From Lachnospiraceae bacterium (lineage in GTDB: Bacteria > Bacillota > Clostridia > Lachnospirales > Lachnospiraceae), in assembly GCA_900763175.1 (NCBI GenBank), contig CAAFJI010000053.1, forward strand, positions 1-18,045: 18,045 nucleotides of DNA. Reading direction: 5' to 3'. Positions 1-7,371 of the stretch are shown piece after piece. The notes under the pieces were generated by a model. It saw only the letters and a program-made list of their open reading frames with translations. It was not told where the DNA came from and searched no databases. Both the position numbers and the translations under genes were made by a program. Each line of letters opens with the position of its first letter. Position 1 is the first letter of the stretch.

Positions 1-68
1 AACCCACGCGCCCTTGCGGACAAACGGTTTTCAAGACCGCCTCGTTATGACCACTTCGATATCTCTCC
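1..68 (-). tRNA. tRNA-Ser (anticodon UGA), 3' end cut off by the window edge
   Basis: Read on the minus strand, this begins with acceptor strand GGAGAGA at position 68. A D-arm and an anticodon stem-loop with CTTGAAA follow; the anticodon TGA reads UCA/UCG serine codons. A long class II variable arm (GTCC-GCAA-GGGC) comes next, then the start of the T-arm (GTGGGTT). The rest of the T-arm and the 3' acceptor strand lie beyond the left edge. The large variable arm and the UGA anticodon together identify a serine tRNA. It lies downstream of ispD on the same strand but has its own strong promoter (152-180). Confidence 0.96.
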
Positions 69-86
69 ATATATAATAATCAAACC

Positions 87-151
87 AAAAACGCTTTGCA
101 CATCAGGAGTTGTCCTTCACTCAAGAGGTTGTCTCTGTCAGTGCAAAACGT
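87..151 (-). terminator. Possible terminator-like hairpin between ispD and tRNA-Ser
   Basis: The minus-strand arms at 151-141 and 101-91 can form 11 bp, one of them G-U, around a loop of about 39 nt. Four further U residues (90-87) follow directly, then GG. The left arm begins immediately after the tRNA promoter -10 box. It would therefore be complete only in RNA reading through from ispD, and largely missing from RNA started at the tRNA promoter. The long loop and short U-tract make termination uncertain. Confidence 0.3.
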
Positions 152-200
152 ATTCTACCATCAAAATCTTTATGTGTCAACAATATTTTTTATTTTTTTC
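152..200 (-). promoter_or_regulatory. Strong sigma-A promoter with UP-like A/T tract for tRNA-Ser
   Basis: On the minus strand, TTGACA (175-180) and TAGAAT (152-157) are separated by exactly 17 bp. Just upstream, 181-199 reads as AAAAAAATAAAAAATATTG, an A-tract of the kind that acts as an UP element at stable-RNA promoters. The predicted start near 144 gives a leader of about 75 nt before the tRNA 5' end at 68. Confidence 0.85.
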
Positions 201-210
201 AAAAATTCGC

Positions 211-906
211 TCAATATTGCAAAAAAGCCTCTGCCACAGCCAGATCTTCCGGAGTTGTAATCTTAATATTCTGGTAAGAACCCTCTACCAGCAGAATCCT
301 GGTTCCAGTCTCCTGTTCCACTACCATTGCATCATCTGTCACATTACTCATATCCTTTTGCTGTATGCTCTCATAAGCTGTACAGATTAATTTATAAGAA
401 AATATCTGAGGAGTCTGAACATTCCATACAATTTTACGATCTGGTGTCTCTTTAATATAGCCTTCCTCATCAGCCAGCTTCACAGTATCCTTAGATGGCA
501 TACCCAGTACACAGGCACCTGTCTTCACCACGGCCTGGTATCCCCGTTCCACCATTTCCACTGTAATAAAGGGTCTGGCTCCATCATGAATAAAAACAAA
601 ATCCGTGTCCTTACACGCTTTTAAGCCTGCATATACAGAATCATACCGCTCTTTTCCACCTTCTACTATCCTGGTAACTTTGCCAAAACCATATTTTTCA
701 ACAATTTCCTTTTCGCAATAAGGAATCATCTCCTTACTTGTTACAAGAATAATCTCCTGAATTCTCGGGCTTTCCTGAAAGCAATGCAAAGAATAATACA
801 CAATCGGCTTCTGTCCGATTTCCAGAAACTGCTTCTGAACTTTACTATGCATTCTTTTCCCCTGGCCTGCTGCCAAAACAATAGCTGTACACTTTTTCTG
901 CTCCAT
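211..906 (-). CDS. ispD: 2-C-methyl-D-erythritol 4-phosphate cytidylyltransferase
   Basis: IspD joins CTP and 2-C-methyl-D-erythritol 4-phosphate into CDP-methylerythritol, the third step of the non-mevalonate (MEP) isoprenoid pathway in the cytoplasm. The 231-residue protein has normal family length. It shows the nucleotide-binding loop LAAGQGKRM at residues 11-19, the KQF segment at 25-27, the GGKERYDSV stretch around 83-91 and the signature IHDGARPF at 106-113. Its ATG overlaps the tsaD stop by one base (TAATG), so translation is probably coupled to tsaD in a rnz-tsaD-ispD unit. I see no promoter of its own and no strong terminator after its TGA stop. The A/T-rich DNA that follows appears to belong to the tRNA-Ser promoter. 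Confidence 0.95.
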   Translation of the reverse strand: MEQKKCTAIVLAAGQGKRMHSKVQKQFLEIGQKPIVYYSLHCFQESPRIQEIILVTSKEMIPYCEKEIVEKYGFGKVTRIVEGGKERYDSVYAGLKACKDTDFVFIHDGARPFITVEMVERGYQAVVKTGACVLGMPSKDTVKLADEEGYIKETPDRKIVWNVQTPQIFSYKLICTAYESIQQKDMSNVTDDAMVVEQETGTRILLVEGSYQNIKITTPEDLAVAEAFLQY

Positions 907-1925
907 TATCTTTCTCCCAGCTTCAGGTTTGGAACTGCATTCAGATCCCAGCCGTGTCTTGTACCCTTGCAGTACTCATAATAAGCAGCAACTCCAATCA
1001 TTGCCGCATTATCTGTGCAGAAAATAGGAGAAGGACGATAAAATTTGTAATCTCTCTTTTCACAAGCCTTTGTCATAGCTTCACGAAGCGCACCATTAGA
1101 TGCCACTCCACCTGCGATTGCAATTTTATCCATATGATAGTCACTGGCTGCCAGCATAGTATGCTCAACAAGAACATCCACTACAGATTTCTGGAAGGAA
1201 GCTGCCAGATCTGCCCGGTTGATCTCCTCGCCCTTCATCTGCGCATTATTGATATAATTGAGAACTGCTGACTTCACGCCGCTAAAACTGAAGTCATAGG
1301 GACAATCTCCCACTTTTCCCTTTGGAAATGCAATGGCATCTGGATTTCCTTCTTTTGCAAGCTTATCTACCTTAGGACCGCCGGGATATCCAAGACCAAT
1401 GGCACGGGCAACCTTATCAAAAGCCTCACCAGCTGCATCATCCCTTGTCCTTCCCAGGATTTCAAACTCTCCATAATCTTTTACAATTACAAGATGCGTA
1501 TGTCCGCCGGAAACAATCAGGCATAAAAATGGTGGTTCCAGATCCGGATGTTCAATATAGTTTGCAGAAACATGTCCCTCAATGTGATGGACTCCCACCA
1601 GAGGAAGCTTTTTCGCATAGGCAATGGCTTTGGCTTCTGCAACACCCACAAGCAGCGCACCTACCAGTCCAGGACCATAGGTTACACCGATAGCATCCAG
1701 ATCATCCAGTGTCACACCTGCATCTGTAAGAGCCTGCTCGATTACCTGATTGATCTTCTCAATATGTTTACGGGAAGCAATTTCAGGCACAACCCCTCCA
1801 TACAAAGTATGGAGTGCAATCTGGGAAGAAATCACATTAGACAAAATCGTCCTGCCGTTTTTTACTACAGAAGCAGCAGTCTCATCACAAGAGCTTTCTA
1901 TTGCAAGAATTAATGTATCTTTCAT
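906..1925 (-). CDS. tsaD: tRNA N6-threonylcarbamoyladenosine transferase subunit TsaD (Kae1/Qri7 family)
   Basis: TsaD is the catalytic subunit that moves the threonylcarbamoyl group from threonylcarbamoyl-AMP to A37 of tRNAs reading ANN codons. It works with TsaB and TsaE, both also encoded in this window. The protein is 339 residues, the usual length. The N-terminal ASKHA-type segment is IESSCDETAASV (9-20). The metal-site motif HHIEGH lies at 113-118 (ligands expected at H114 and H118), followed by SGGHTHL (139-145). The third ligand is expected from the C-terminal CTDNAAM stretch. Older annotation calls this family O-sialoglycoprotein endopeptidase (Gcp), which is now considered wrong. 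The gene starts 3 bp after the rnz stop and overlaps ispD by one base, so it is the middle gene of a tight operon. Confidence 0.97.
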   Translation of the reverse strand: MKDTLILAIESSCDETAASVVKNGRTILSNVISSQIALHTLYGGVVPEIASRKHIEKINQVIEQALTDAGVTLDDLDAIGVTYGPGLVGALLVGVAEAKAIAYAKKLPLVGVHHIEGHVSANYIEHPDLEPPFLCLIVSGGHTHLVIVKDYGEFEILGRTRDDAAGEAFDKVARAIGLGYPGGPKVDKLAKEGNPDAIAFPKGKVGDCPYDFSFSGVKSAVLNYINNAQMKGEEINRADLAASFQKSVVDVLVEHTMLAASDYHMDKIAIAGGVASNGALREAMTKACEKRDYKFYRPSPIFCTDNAAMIGVAAYYEYCKGTRHGWDLNAVPNLKLGER

Positions 1926-1928
1926 AAT

Positions 1929-2843
1929 TTAATCCTCTTCAAAATTCATTTCCTTTGTTTTTCCATCTTTTCCGGGATAGGCGTTGGGGAATATCTCTCT
2001 CACCTTATCCATAAATTCATCCGGCCGTACCAGCGAAGGGCTGTAATGGGTCAGCCACATTTCCTTCACTCCGCCGGCATCCCTTGCAAGAGCTGCTGCC
2101 TCACGGAAGGTCATATGTTTATATCCCTTTGCCTTCTCCAGCTTATCATCCTCACCATACATTCCCTCACAGATAAAAAGGTCAGATTCCGGCGCATGGT
2201 GAAGAATGGATTCTGTAGGACGGGTATCTGTAGTATAAGTAATCTTCAGTCCCTTTCTTGCAGGTCCCAGCACCATATCCGGTGTGTAAGTCACACCATT
2301 TTCCTCAATGGTCTGTCCTTTCTGAAGAGGATTCCAGTATTTCAGTGGAATTTCCTGCTCTTTGGCACGTTCCGGGGAAAATTTCCCCTGTCTTAAAATC
2401 TCCAGCGTATAGCCATAACACAGTACGTTATGATTTACTTTAAAAGCAGTGATGCGATAACCGTTTAACTCAAATACCTGTTCCGGACCATTGATTTCTA
2501 TAAATTTCAGTTCAAAAGGCAGCTCCGGGGCAATTACACGAAGTGCATTTACAACACGTTCCAGACCTTTGGGGCCGATCAGCGTCAGTGGTTCTGTTCG
2601 CTCTGCATTTCCCATTGTAAGAAGAAGCCCTGGAAGTCCACTGATATGATCCCCATGATAATGGGTAAAACAGATAATATCAATGGGCTTAAAGCTCCAT
2701 CCCTTTTCCTTAATTGCCACCTGTGTTCCCTCACCGCAGTCAATCAGAAGACTGCTTCCATTATAGCGAGTCATCAGCGCAGTCAGCCATCTTCTTGGAA
2801 GGGGCATCATTCCTCCGGTTCCCACCAGACAAACATCTAACAT
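1929..2843 (-). CDS. rnz: Ribonuclease Z (tRNA 3'-end endonuclease)
   Basis: RNase Z is a metallo-beta-lactamase-fold zinc endonuclease that removes 3' trailers from tRNA precursors lacking an encoded CCA. The chosen start gives 304 residues, the typical short-form length. It shows LVGTGGMMP near the N-terminus, IDCGEGTQ (34-41) and the zinc motif FTHYHGDH (59-66). A late LTHYSP segment probably supplies further ligands. The open frame extends to an ATG at 2873, but I start at 2843. That ATG has AGAGGAAA about 10 nt upstream, whereas 2873 lies at about the predicted transcription start and has no good RBS. It is the first gene of rnz-tsaD-ispD; with a serine tRNA downstream, the locus is tRNA-centred. 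Confidence 0.93.
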   Translation of the reverse strand: MLDVCLVGTGGMMPLPRRWLTALMTRYNGSSLLIDCGEGTQVAIKEKGWSFKPIDIICFTHYHGDHISGLPGLLLTMGNAERTEPLTLIGPKGLERVVNALRVIAPELPFELKFIEINGPEQVFELNGYRITAFKVNHNVLCYGYTLEILRQGKFSPERAKEQEIPLKYWNPLQKGQTIEENGVTYTPDMVLGPARKGLKITYTTDTRPTESILHHAPESDLFICEGMYGEDDKLEKAKGYKHMTFREAAALARDAGGVKEMWLTHYSPSLVRPDEFMDKVREIFPNAYPGKDGKTKEMNFEED

Positions 2844-2883
2844 ATATAAATATTTCCTCTTTTCCTTTAACATTCTCTGTGAA

Positions 2884-2912
2884 AGTTTAACACAAGGAAG
2901 TTTTTAAAACAA
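2884..2912 (-). promoter_or_regulatory. Predicted sigma-A promoter of rnz-tsaD-ispD
   Basis: Minus strand: TTGTTT (2907-2912), 17-bp spacer, TAAACT (2884-2889), with an upstream TG giving the extended form TGTTAAACT. The predicted start near 2877 leaves a leader of about 34 nt before the chosen rnz ATG at 2843. Confidence 0.6.
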
Positions 2913-2938
2913 GTGGCTGGCAGACGAATCGGAAAAAT

Positions 2939-2960
2939 CTTCAGAATTTCTTCAGAATTT
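2939..2960. repeat. Tandem 11-bp direct repeat in the rnz-yfhO gap
   Basis: Two perfect adjacent copies of CTTCAGAATTT lie between the divergent rnz and yfhO promoters. The copies are spaced one helical turn apart. They could be a regulator site or chance. Confidence 0.6.
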
Positions 2961-2963
2961 ACT

Positions 2964-2992
2964 TTGGTTTTTATTCAAGTTTCTTGTATAGA
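2964..2992 (+). promoter_or_regulatory. Weak candidate promoter for yfhO
   Basis: TTGGTT (2964-2969), 17-bp spacer, TATAGA (2987-2992). Two isolated perfect hexamers lie just downstream, TTGACA at 3004 and TATAAT at 3017, but they are only 7 bp apart and cannot pair with each other. The true start site is therefore unclear. The rest of the rnz-yfhO gap holds an 11-bp tandem repeat (2939-2960) and no gene that I can support. Confidence 0.3.
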
Positions 2993-3117
2993 CTCCTTAT
3001 CGCTTGACAAACAGCCTATAATATGTTTTGATAACGAGATTACAGGCAAAAAAAGCTTATTTAGCAAACTAAAAACTACCTTTGCCATGTAAATAGTGCT
3101 TATAGAAAGGACTTATT

Positions 3118-5697
3118 ATGATTTCCAATAACTCCAGACCCTTTACCAAAAAAAATATTGCCGCTCTCTTTCTCCTGATCACAGCCGGCTGTTTCATGAT
3201 CTTTTTTCTCATTCCGGATGGCTGCTGGTTTGGCTCAGAAACGGACTGGTATTCCCAGCATATGACCATTGCAGACTATATGCGCAAAAACTTCTACGCT
3301 ACAGGCCAGCTTTTCCCAGACTTCACCGGACTTGGAGGAGGTACCAATTTTTTCTCCCTTTCTTATTATGGATTTCTGCGCCCGGATATCCTGCTTTCCT
3401 ATCTGTTTCCGGCAGTTTCCGTTGCTTTTATTATCCAGGGCTATGCCATAGCTGAGATTTTTGCAGGCTGTATTCTTCTTTATTATTGGCTTCACCGCAA
3501 TGGAACCTCCGATTTCAGCTGTTTTGTTTGCAGTTTTTTTTATCTCACTGCAAATTGCTTTTTCCAGGCACACCGACAGATCATGTTTGTAAATTATCTG
3601 CCATTTTTGCTTTTGGCATTCCTTTGCATTGACAGGATCCTGTTTCCCAAAAAGAAGGAAAATTATAGCTTCCGCCCTCATATCAGCCTGGTGCTCTCCC
3701 TGTTTTTCTGTATCCTGCACAGCTTTTATTTCTTTCCATCCTGCTTTTTGGCCTGTATTTTATACATTTGCCACCTGCTGCCAGATTTGAAGAAGCAATT
3801 CTCCATGGACAGACAAAAAAAGCTTTCCCGTAAGATATGGTGGAACTACATTCTGGATGTTTCCATTGCTGTTTCCATGAATATGTTTCTCCTTCTTCCA
3901 ACAGGACTTGCCATTCTTGGAAATAAAAAGGATGTGGGAAACACGACTTCTTTCATAAAAATCATAGGTGTTAACGGAACCCTGGACAGTATTCTTTACA
4001 GTCCTTACGGCTGCGGCCTTACCGTTTTCTGTCTCTATGCCCTCTTCCTTTCCATTCGGGAAAAAAAGACCAGAAAACTGGCCGTAACTCTTTTTGTACT
4101 GCTGTTTTTTGATATTTTCTATTGGATTTTAAACGCAACCTTATACGTCAGGCCAAAATGTATGATTCCTTTTTTACCGCTGATCCTGTATCTCACAGCA
4201 CGCATTCTTGACGGACTTCGCCGCAGGGAAATCAAAAACAGTCTGCCTCTGGCCCTTCTCTGCCTGATTCCAGTGGGAATCCAGCAGCTTTTCAGCATAC
4301 GAAATCAGATGGTTCATCTTTTCACTTTGCTGGATATGAGCATTCTTCTCCTGGTCGTAGCTTTTTTCTGTATTGCCCCATGGAGGAATAGCCCAAAATT
4401 GTCTCATCTTTTCAGAATCCATCCGCAGACGGCTAGCATAATAGGGCTGTTCCTTCTTTGTACCACACCCGCCATGCTATATCAGACAAGAGGCTCCGAG
4501 GAAAAATACGCCCCTCTTTCTGATGATACCAGAGATTATTTTTCCAGGGATGATCTGGAAACACTGAATTCCGGCGTAGCTGCCCGTTTTGATATAATTG
4601 AGCATCCGTCCAATAATACAAACTACGTAATTTCCGGAGAACAGAGCAAAAGCACCCTTTATTCCTCCATTTCCAACAGCAGCTATAATGCCTTGCTCTA
4701 TGACATCTTGCGAATGCCTATCAGTATCCGAAACCGCGTAGCTATGGTTGCTGACGAAAATCCATTCCAGGAATATTTGATGGGTGTCCGTTACATACAG
4801 ACACGAAAGGACAAAGTACCTGCAGGATATCAGATTCTTCAGGAAAAAGACGGTCATGTCCTTGCTGAAAACGACAGCACACTTCCTATTGCCTATGGAA
4901 GTACCTCGCTTCTGTCAGAGGAATCCTTCGATAAGCTTTCCTATCCGGAAAATCTGGATACTCTGATGAACCAGACCATCGTCTCTGATACCAAAGGACA
5001 GGAATCCAATTTCCACTCCTATCAGTCCCAAATGCACCCTTATGAACTGCCGGAAGATTTTTTTGCACATGAAACTTCCAGGAAAGAGCAAAAAGTCAAA
5101 AAAGACCTCCCGGAAACCTTAAAAGCTTCCACAATCCTTCTTCTATCCTTTGATGTAGATTACAGTGGTGCAAAAGATATTTCCATTACCATAAACGGAA
5201 TCCGGAACCGGCTATCCGGCTCAGAAGCGCCATATCCAAATAACAACAACACCTTTACCTACATGATTTCCGAGAATCAGGATATAAACTCGCTAAAAAT
5301 AACTTTTTCACAGGGAGATTATCAGTTAAAGAACATCACAGCCTACACCATTCCCCTTTCGGCGCTTTCCCATCCCGGACTTGTAAATTTCCAGGAAAAT
5401 AAGACTGCACAAAAGCAGCTTTTAAATGGCAGCATCACCATGCCGAAAGACGGATATTTCGTAACCTCCTACACCTTTTCCCGCGGATATACTGCTTATG
5501 TAGATGGCGAAAAAGTCACACCCATACAGGTAAACAAAGCTTTTGTAGGTTTTCCGCTAAAAAAAGGGGCACATGAAATCTCTGTCGAATTTCATGCACC
5601 CGGTAAAATCATCGGTCTTCTTTTCAGCGCTATGGCTGCCGCGGTTCTCATTCTGTGGAACCTGCTATTTCTCCTTTGGCAGTCTCGTCATAAGTAA
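3118..5697 (+). CDS. YfhO-family polytopic membrane protein (putative GT-C type glycosyltransferase)
   Basis: This is an 859-residue integral membrane protein of the bacterial YfhO family. Characterised relatives in Bacillus and Listeria are implicated in lipoteichoic acid glycosylation; the substrate here is unknown. A first membrane segment lies at about 13-33. A conserved-looking extracytoplasmic loop with GSETDWYSQH (39-48) and YMRKNF follows. Many hydrophobic segments fill roughly 90-450. A large, mostly hydrophilic region (about 455-825) probably lies outside the cell, and one last membrane helix (about 831-853) precedes the basic end QSRHK. The start is well placed, with AAAGGA about 8 nt upstream of the ATG. 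It is alone on its strand, divergent from rnz and convergent with rimI. Its last 33 bp overlap the end of rimI. Confidence 0.87.
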   Translation: MISNNSRPFTKKNIAALFLLITAGCFMIFFLIPDGCWFGSETDWYSQHMTIADYMRKNFYATGQLFPDFTGLGGGTNFFSLSYYGFLRPDILLSYLFPAVSVAFIIQGYAIAEIFAGCILLYYWLHRNGTSDFSCFVCSFFYLTANCFFQAHRQIMFVNYLPFLLLAFLCIDRILFPKKKENYSFRPHISLVLSLFFCILHSFYFFPSCFLACILYICHLLPDLKKQFSMDRQKKLSRKIWWNYILDVSIAVSMNMFLLLPTGLAILGNKKDVGNTTSFIKIIGVNGTLDSILYSPYGCGLTVFCLYALFLSIREKKTRKLAVTLFVLLFFDIFYWILNATLYVRPKCMIPFLPLILYLTARILDGLRRREIKNSLPLALLCLIPVGIQQLFSIRNQMVHLFTLLDMSILLLVVAFFCIAPWRNSPKLSHLFRIHPQTASIIGLFLLCTTPAMLYQTRGSEEKYAPLSDDTRDYFSRDDLETLNSGVAARFDIIEHPSNNTNYVISGEQSKSTLYSSISNSSYNALLYDILRMPISIRNRVAMVADENPFQEYLMGVRYIQTRKDKVPAGYQILQEKDGHVLAENDSTLPIAYGSTSLLSEESFDKLSYPENLDTLMNQTIVSDTKGQESNFHSYQSQMHPYELPEDFFAHETSRKEQKVKKDLPETLKASTILLLSFDVDYSGAKDISITINGIRNRLSGSEAPYPNNNNTFTYMISENQDINSLKITFSQGDYQLKNITAYTIPLSALSHPGLVNFQENKTAQKQLLNGSITMPKDGYFVTSYTFSRGYTAYVDGEKVTPIQVNKAFVGFPLKKGAHEISVEFHAPGKIIGLLFSAMAAAVLILWNLLFLLWQSRHK

Positions 5698-6108
5698 TGC
5701 ATCTTCAACGGGGTCCGTATAATATTGTTTGCGGATCCCGTCTCTTGTAAAACCCATCCTCTCATACAGACGGATGGCGGTGTCATTTCCTACACGGACC
5801 TCCAGATGAATGGTGGTAACTCCCTGTTCTTCCGCAAGGCGAATAAGACTGTCCATAAGAAAATGGCCGATTCCCTCTCTTTGCCTGTCTGGTCTGACCG
5901 CCACATTGGTGATATCACCTTCATCCAAAACCATAAGAAGTCCACAATAAGCAAGGATTTCTCCCTTTTCCTCCACAACCAGGAACATAGCATCCTTATG
6001 TGTCAGATATGTGAAAAAGCCTTCCCTGGTCCAAGGCGGGGAAAACAGTTCTCTCTCTATTTTCATAACCTGATCCAGGTCCTCTACCAGCATTTCCCTT
6101 AAGATCAT
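5665..6108 (-). CDS. rimI: Ribosomal protein S18 alanine N-acetyltransferase (GNAT family)
   Basis: RimI uses acetyl-CoA to acetylate the N-terminal alanine of ribosomal protein S18 in the cytoplasm. The 147-residue protein is a single GNAT domain of normal length. The acetyl-CoA binding loop is QREGIG (76-81) within VRPDRQREGIGHFLM. The family signature HLEVRVGNDTAIRLYERMGF spans 101-120, with Glu103 as the expected catalytic base and Tyr115 as the expected acid. The C-terminal YYTDPVEDALLM is also typical of RimI. Its ATG overlaps the tsaB stop by 4 bp (ATGA), so it is the last gene of tsaE-tsaB-rimI. Its TAG stop lies inside the end of the convergent yfhO gene. No terminator lies between them on this strand. 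Confidence 0.92.
   Translation of the reverse strand: MILREMLVEDLDQVMKIERELFSPPWTREGFFTYLTHKDAMFLVVEEKGEILAYCGLLMVLDEGDITNVAVRPDRQREGIGHFLMDSLIRLAEEQGVTTIHLEVRVGNDTAIRLYERMGFTRDGIRKQYYTDPVEDALLMTRLPKEK
5708..5741 (+). terminator. Candidate hairpin just after yfhO, inside rimI
   Basis: ACGGGGTCCG (5708-5717) can pair with CGGATCCCGT (5732-5741): 10 bp with one G-U, around a 14-nt loop, starting 11 nt after the yfhO stop. The sequence that follows (CTCTTGT) is a poor U-tract, so at best this is a weak terminator. It lies in the 3' coding part of rimI on the opposite strand. Confidence 0.3.
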
Positions 6109-6836
6109 GCCTGCACCTCAGCCTGTCTGCCTTCTTCTTTTAGTTTCTGAGCACGCTCTCTTTCAGCCTGGGATACACGCAGATATTCCGGAGTATGCTC
6201 CATGGCAGTTACGGTCCTGCCCTCTTTCACATACACTTCGCCCAGTGAAGCTACTGCTGCTGCCCTCTGTTTGTTTACATGAGCCGGTGCAAAGGAATAA
6301 GGCACCTTCAAGGTCTGGGAAATGGTCGTTTCAAAAACAGGTACACCGTCTCCAAGGAAGATTACCTCCTGTCCATATCCATTTAATTTCTCAATAAGCT
6401 CTGAAATCTGCACAGCCATCTGTGCTTCCACAGTAACCAGCTTATGCTCTTCAAAGCGATAGATTCCTGTATAAACCTGATTTCTTCTGGCATCCATAAT
6501 GGGACAGATCAGCCCTCTGGCATCATATAAATTGTAGGCAAGAGCATCTACTGTGGGAACCTCCACAAGGGGCTTCTTAAGTGCAAGGCCAAGTCCCTTG
6601 GCCGTAGCTGAACCAATACGAAGCCCGGTAAAGGAGCCGGGGCCTGCTGCAACAGCAATGGCATCCACGCTCTCCAGATCCAGTTCTGTCATCTTCACCA
6701 GCTCATCCAGCATGGGAAGCAATGTCTGGGAATGAGTTTTCTTATAATTCACTGTATATTCGGCAGTCAGGCTGTCATCCTCCACAATGGCAACAGACGC
6801 CACGATTCCTGAACTGTCAAGACCTAAAATCTTCAT
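6105..6836 (-). CDS. tsaB: tRNA threonylcarbamoyladenosine biosynthesis protein TsaB
   Basis: TsaB is the inactive paralogue and partner of TsaD. The TsaD-TsaB dimer, with TsaE, transfers threonylcarbamoyl to A37 of tRNA. The 243-residue protein has the ASKHA-type start ILGLDSSG (3-10), the KTHSQTLLPML stretch (33-43) and the hallmark AAGPGSFTGLRIG (63-75). It lacks the HxxxH metal motif seen in TsaD, as expected for TsaB. The C-terminal end (about 215-243) is charged and rich in Arg, Glu and Lys. ATGA overlaps join it to tsaE upstream and rimI downstream, indicating coupled translation in one operon. Confidence 0.95.
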   Translation of the reverse strand: MKILGLDSSGIVASVAIVEDDSLTAEYTVNYKKTHSQTLLPMLDELVKMTELDLESVDAIAVAAGPGSFTGLRIGSATAKGLGLALKKPLVEVPTVDALAYNLYDARGLICPIMDARRNQVYTGIYRFEEHKLVTVEAQMAVQISELIEKLNGYGQEVIFLGDGVPVFETTISQTLKVPYSFAPAHVNKQRAAAVASLGEVYVKEGRTVTAMEHTPEYLRVSQAERERAQKLKEEGRQAEVQA

Positions 6837-7300
6837 TTCTTCTCACCGTTCCTTTCTTTGGAACCTGTCTCTTCCGAAAGTCCCTCTACCGTAATTTTCC
6901 GGTAATCAAAGCCTTTTTCCAGATTTTTCTCAATGGTAATGGAAATCAGGGAATCCGGCAGAATATCTTCGATCAGGTTCGCCCATTCAATAAGACAGAT
7001 TCCTTTTCCGTAAAAGTAATCGTCGTAGCCAATTTCTTCCATTTCTTCAATATCACCGATACGGTACACATCAAAATGGTAAAATGGCATACGGCCGGTT
7101 TCATATTCCTGAATAATGGTAAACGTAGGACTGTTCACTGGTTCTGTGATCCCAAGTCCTGCTGCCACTCCCTGGGTAAAAACTGTTTTTCCAACACCCA
7201 GGTCACCAACTAATGTATATACCTGCCCTGGCAGGGCATTTTCCCCGATCCATTTTCCAAACTCAAATGTCTCCCGGGGTCCAAATGTTTCTTTTATCAT
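6833..7300 (-). CDS. tsaE: tRNA threonylcarbamoyladenosine biosynthesis ATPase TsaE
   Basis: TsaE is a small P-loop ATPase that binds the TsaBD complex and is needed for cycles of t6A synthesis. With the chosen start it has 155 residues, the usual size. The Walker A motif GDLGVGKT lies at 32-39. SPTFTIIQEY and FYHFDVYR follow, then the IEWA segment, all characteristic of the family. The frame stays open to an ATG at 7363, but that codon sits beside the -10 box of the operon promoter and upstream of the predicted start near 7357. It also has no RBS. The ATG at 7300 has AAAGGAGC upstream, with a rather long spacing of about 12 nt. It is the first gene of tsaE-tsaB-rimI. Confidence 0.93.
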   Translation of the reverse strand: MIKETFGPRETFEFGKWIGENALPGQVYTLVGDLGVGKTVFTQGVAAGLGITEPVNSPTFTIIQEYETGRMPFYHFDVYRIGDIEEMEEIGYDDYFYGKGICLIEWANLIEDILPDSLISITIEKNLEKGFDYRKITVEGLSEETGSKERNGEKK

Positions 7301-7342
7301 AGCTCTTAAAAGCTCCTTTTTCCAAACACACTCTTGTTTTTC

Positions 7343-7371
7343 TTGCAGAATTACTCTTTGCATATTATAAT
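7343..7371 (+). promoter_or_regulatory. Sigma-A promoter of the cyclophilin gene, overlapping the tsaE promoter
   Basis: Plus strand: TTGCAG (7343-7348), exactly 17 bp, perfect TATAAT (7366-7371). Together with the tsaE -10 box on the other strand, this makes a palindromic ATTATAAT (7364-7371). The predicted start is near 7378, followed by GGAG at 7407-7410 and the ATG at 7418. Confidence 0.8.

Noticed and set aside
906..1925. TsaD as an O-sialoglycoprotein endopeptidase (Gcp)
   Set aside because: That old name is superseded. The HHIEGH metal site, with TsaB and TsaE encoded nearby, fits the t6A synthase role.
3004..3022. TTGACA and TATAAT upstream of yfhO as one promoter
   Set aside because: Only 7 bp separate them, far from the 16-18 bp a sigma-A promoter needs.
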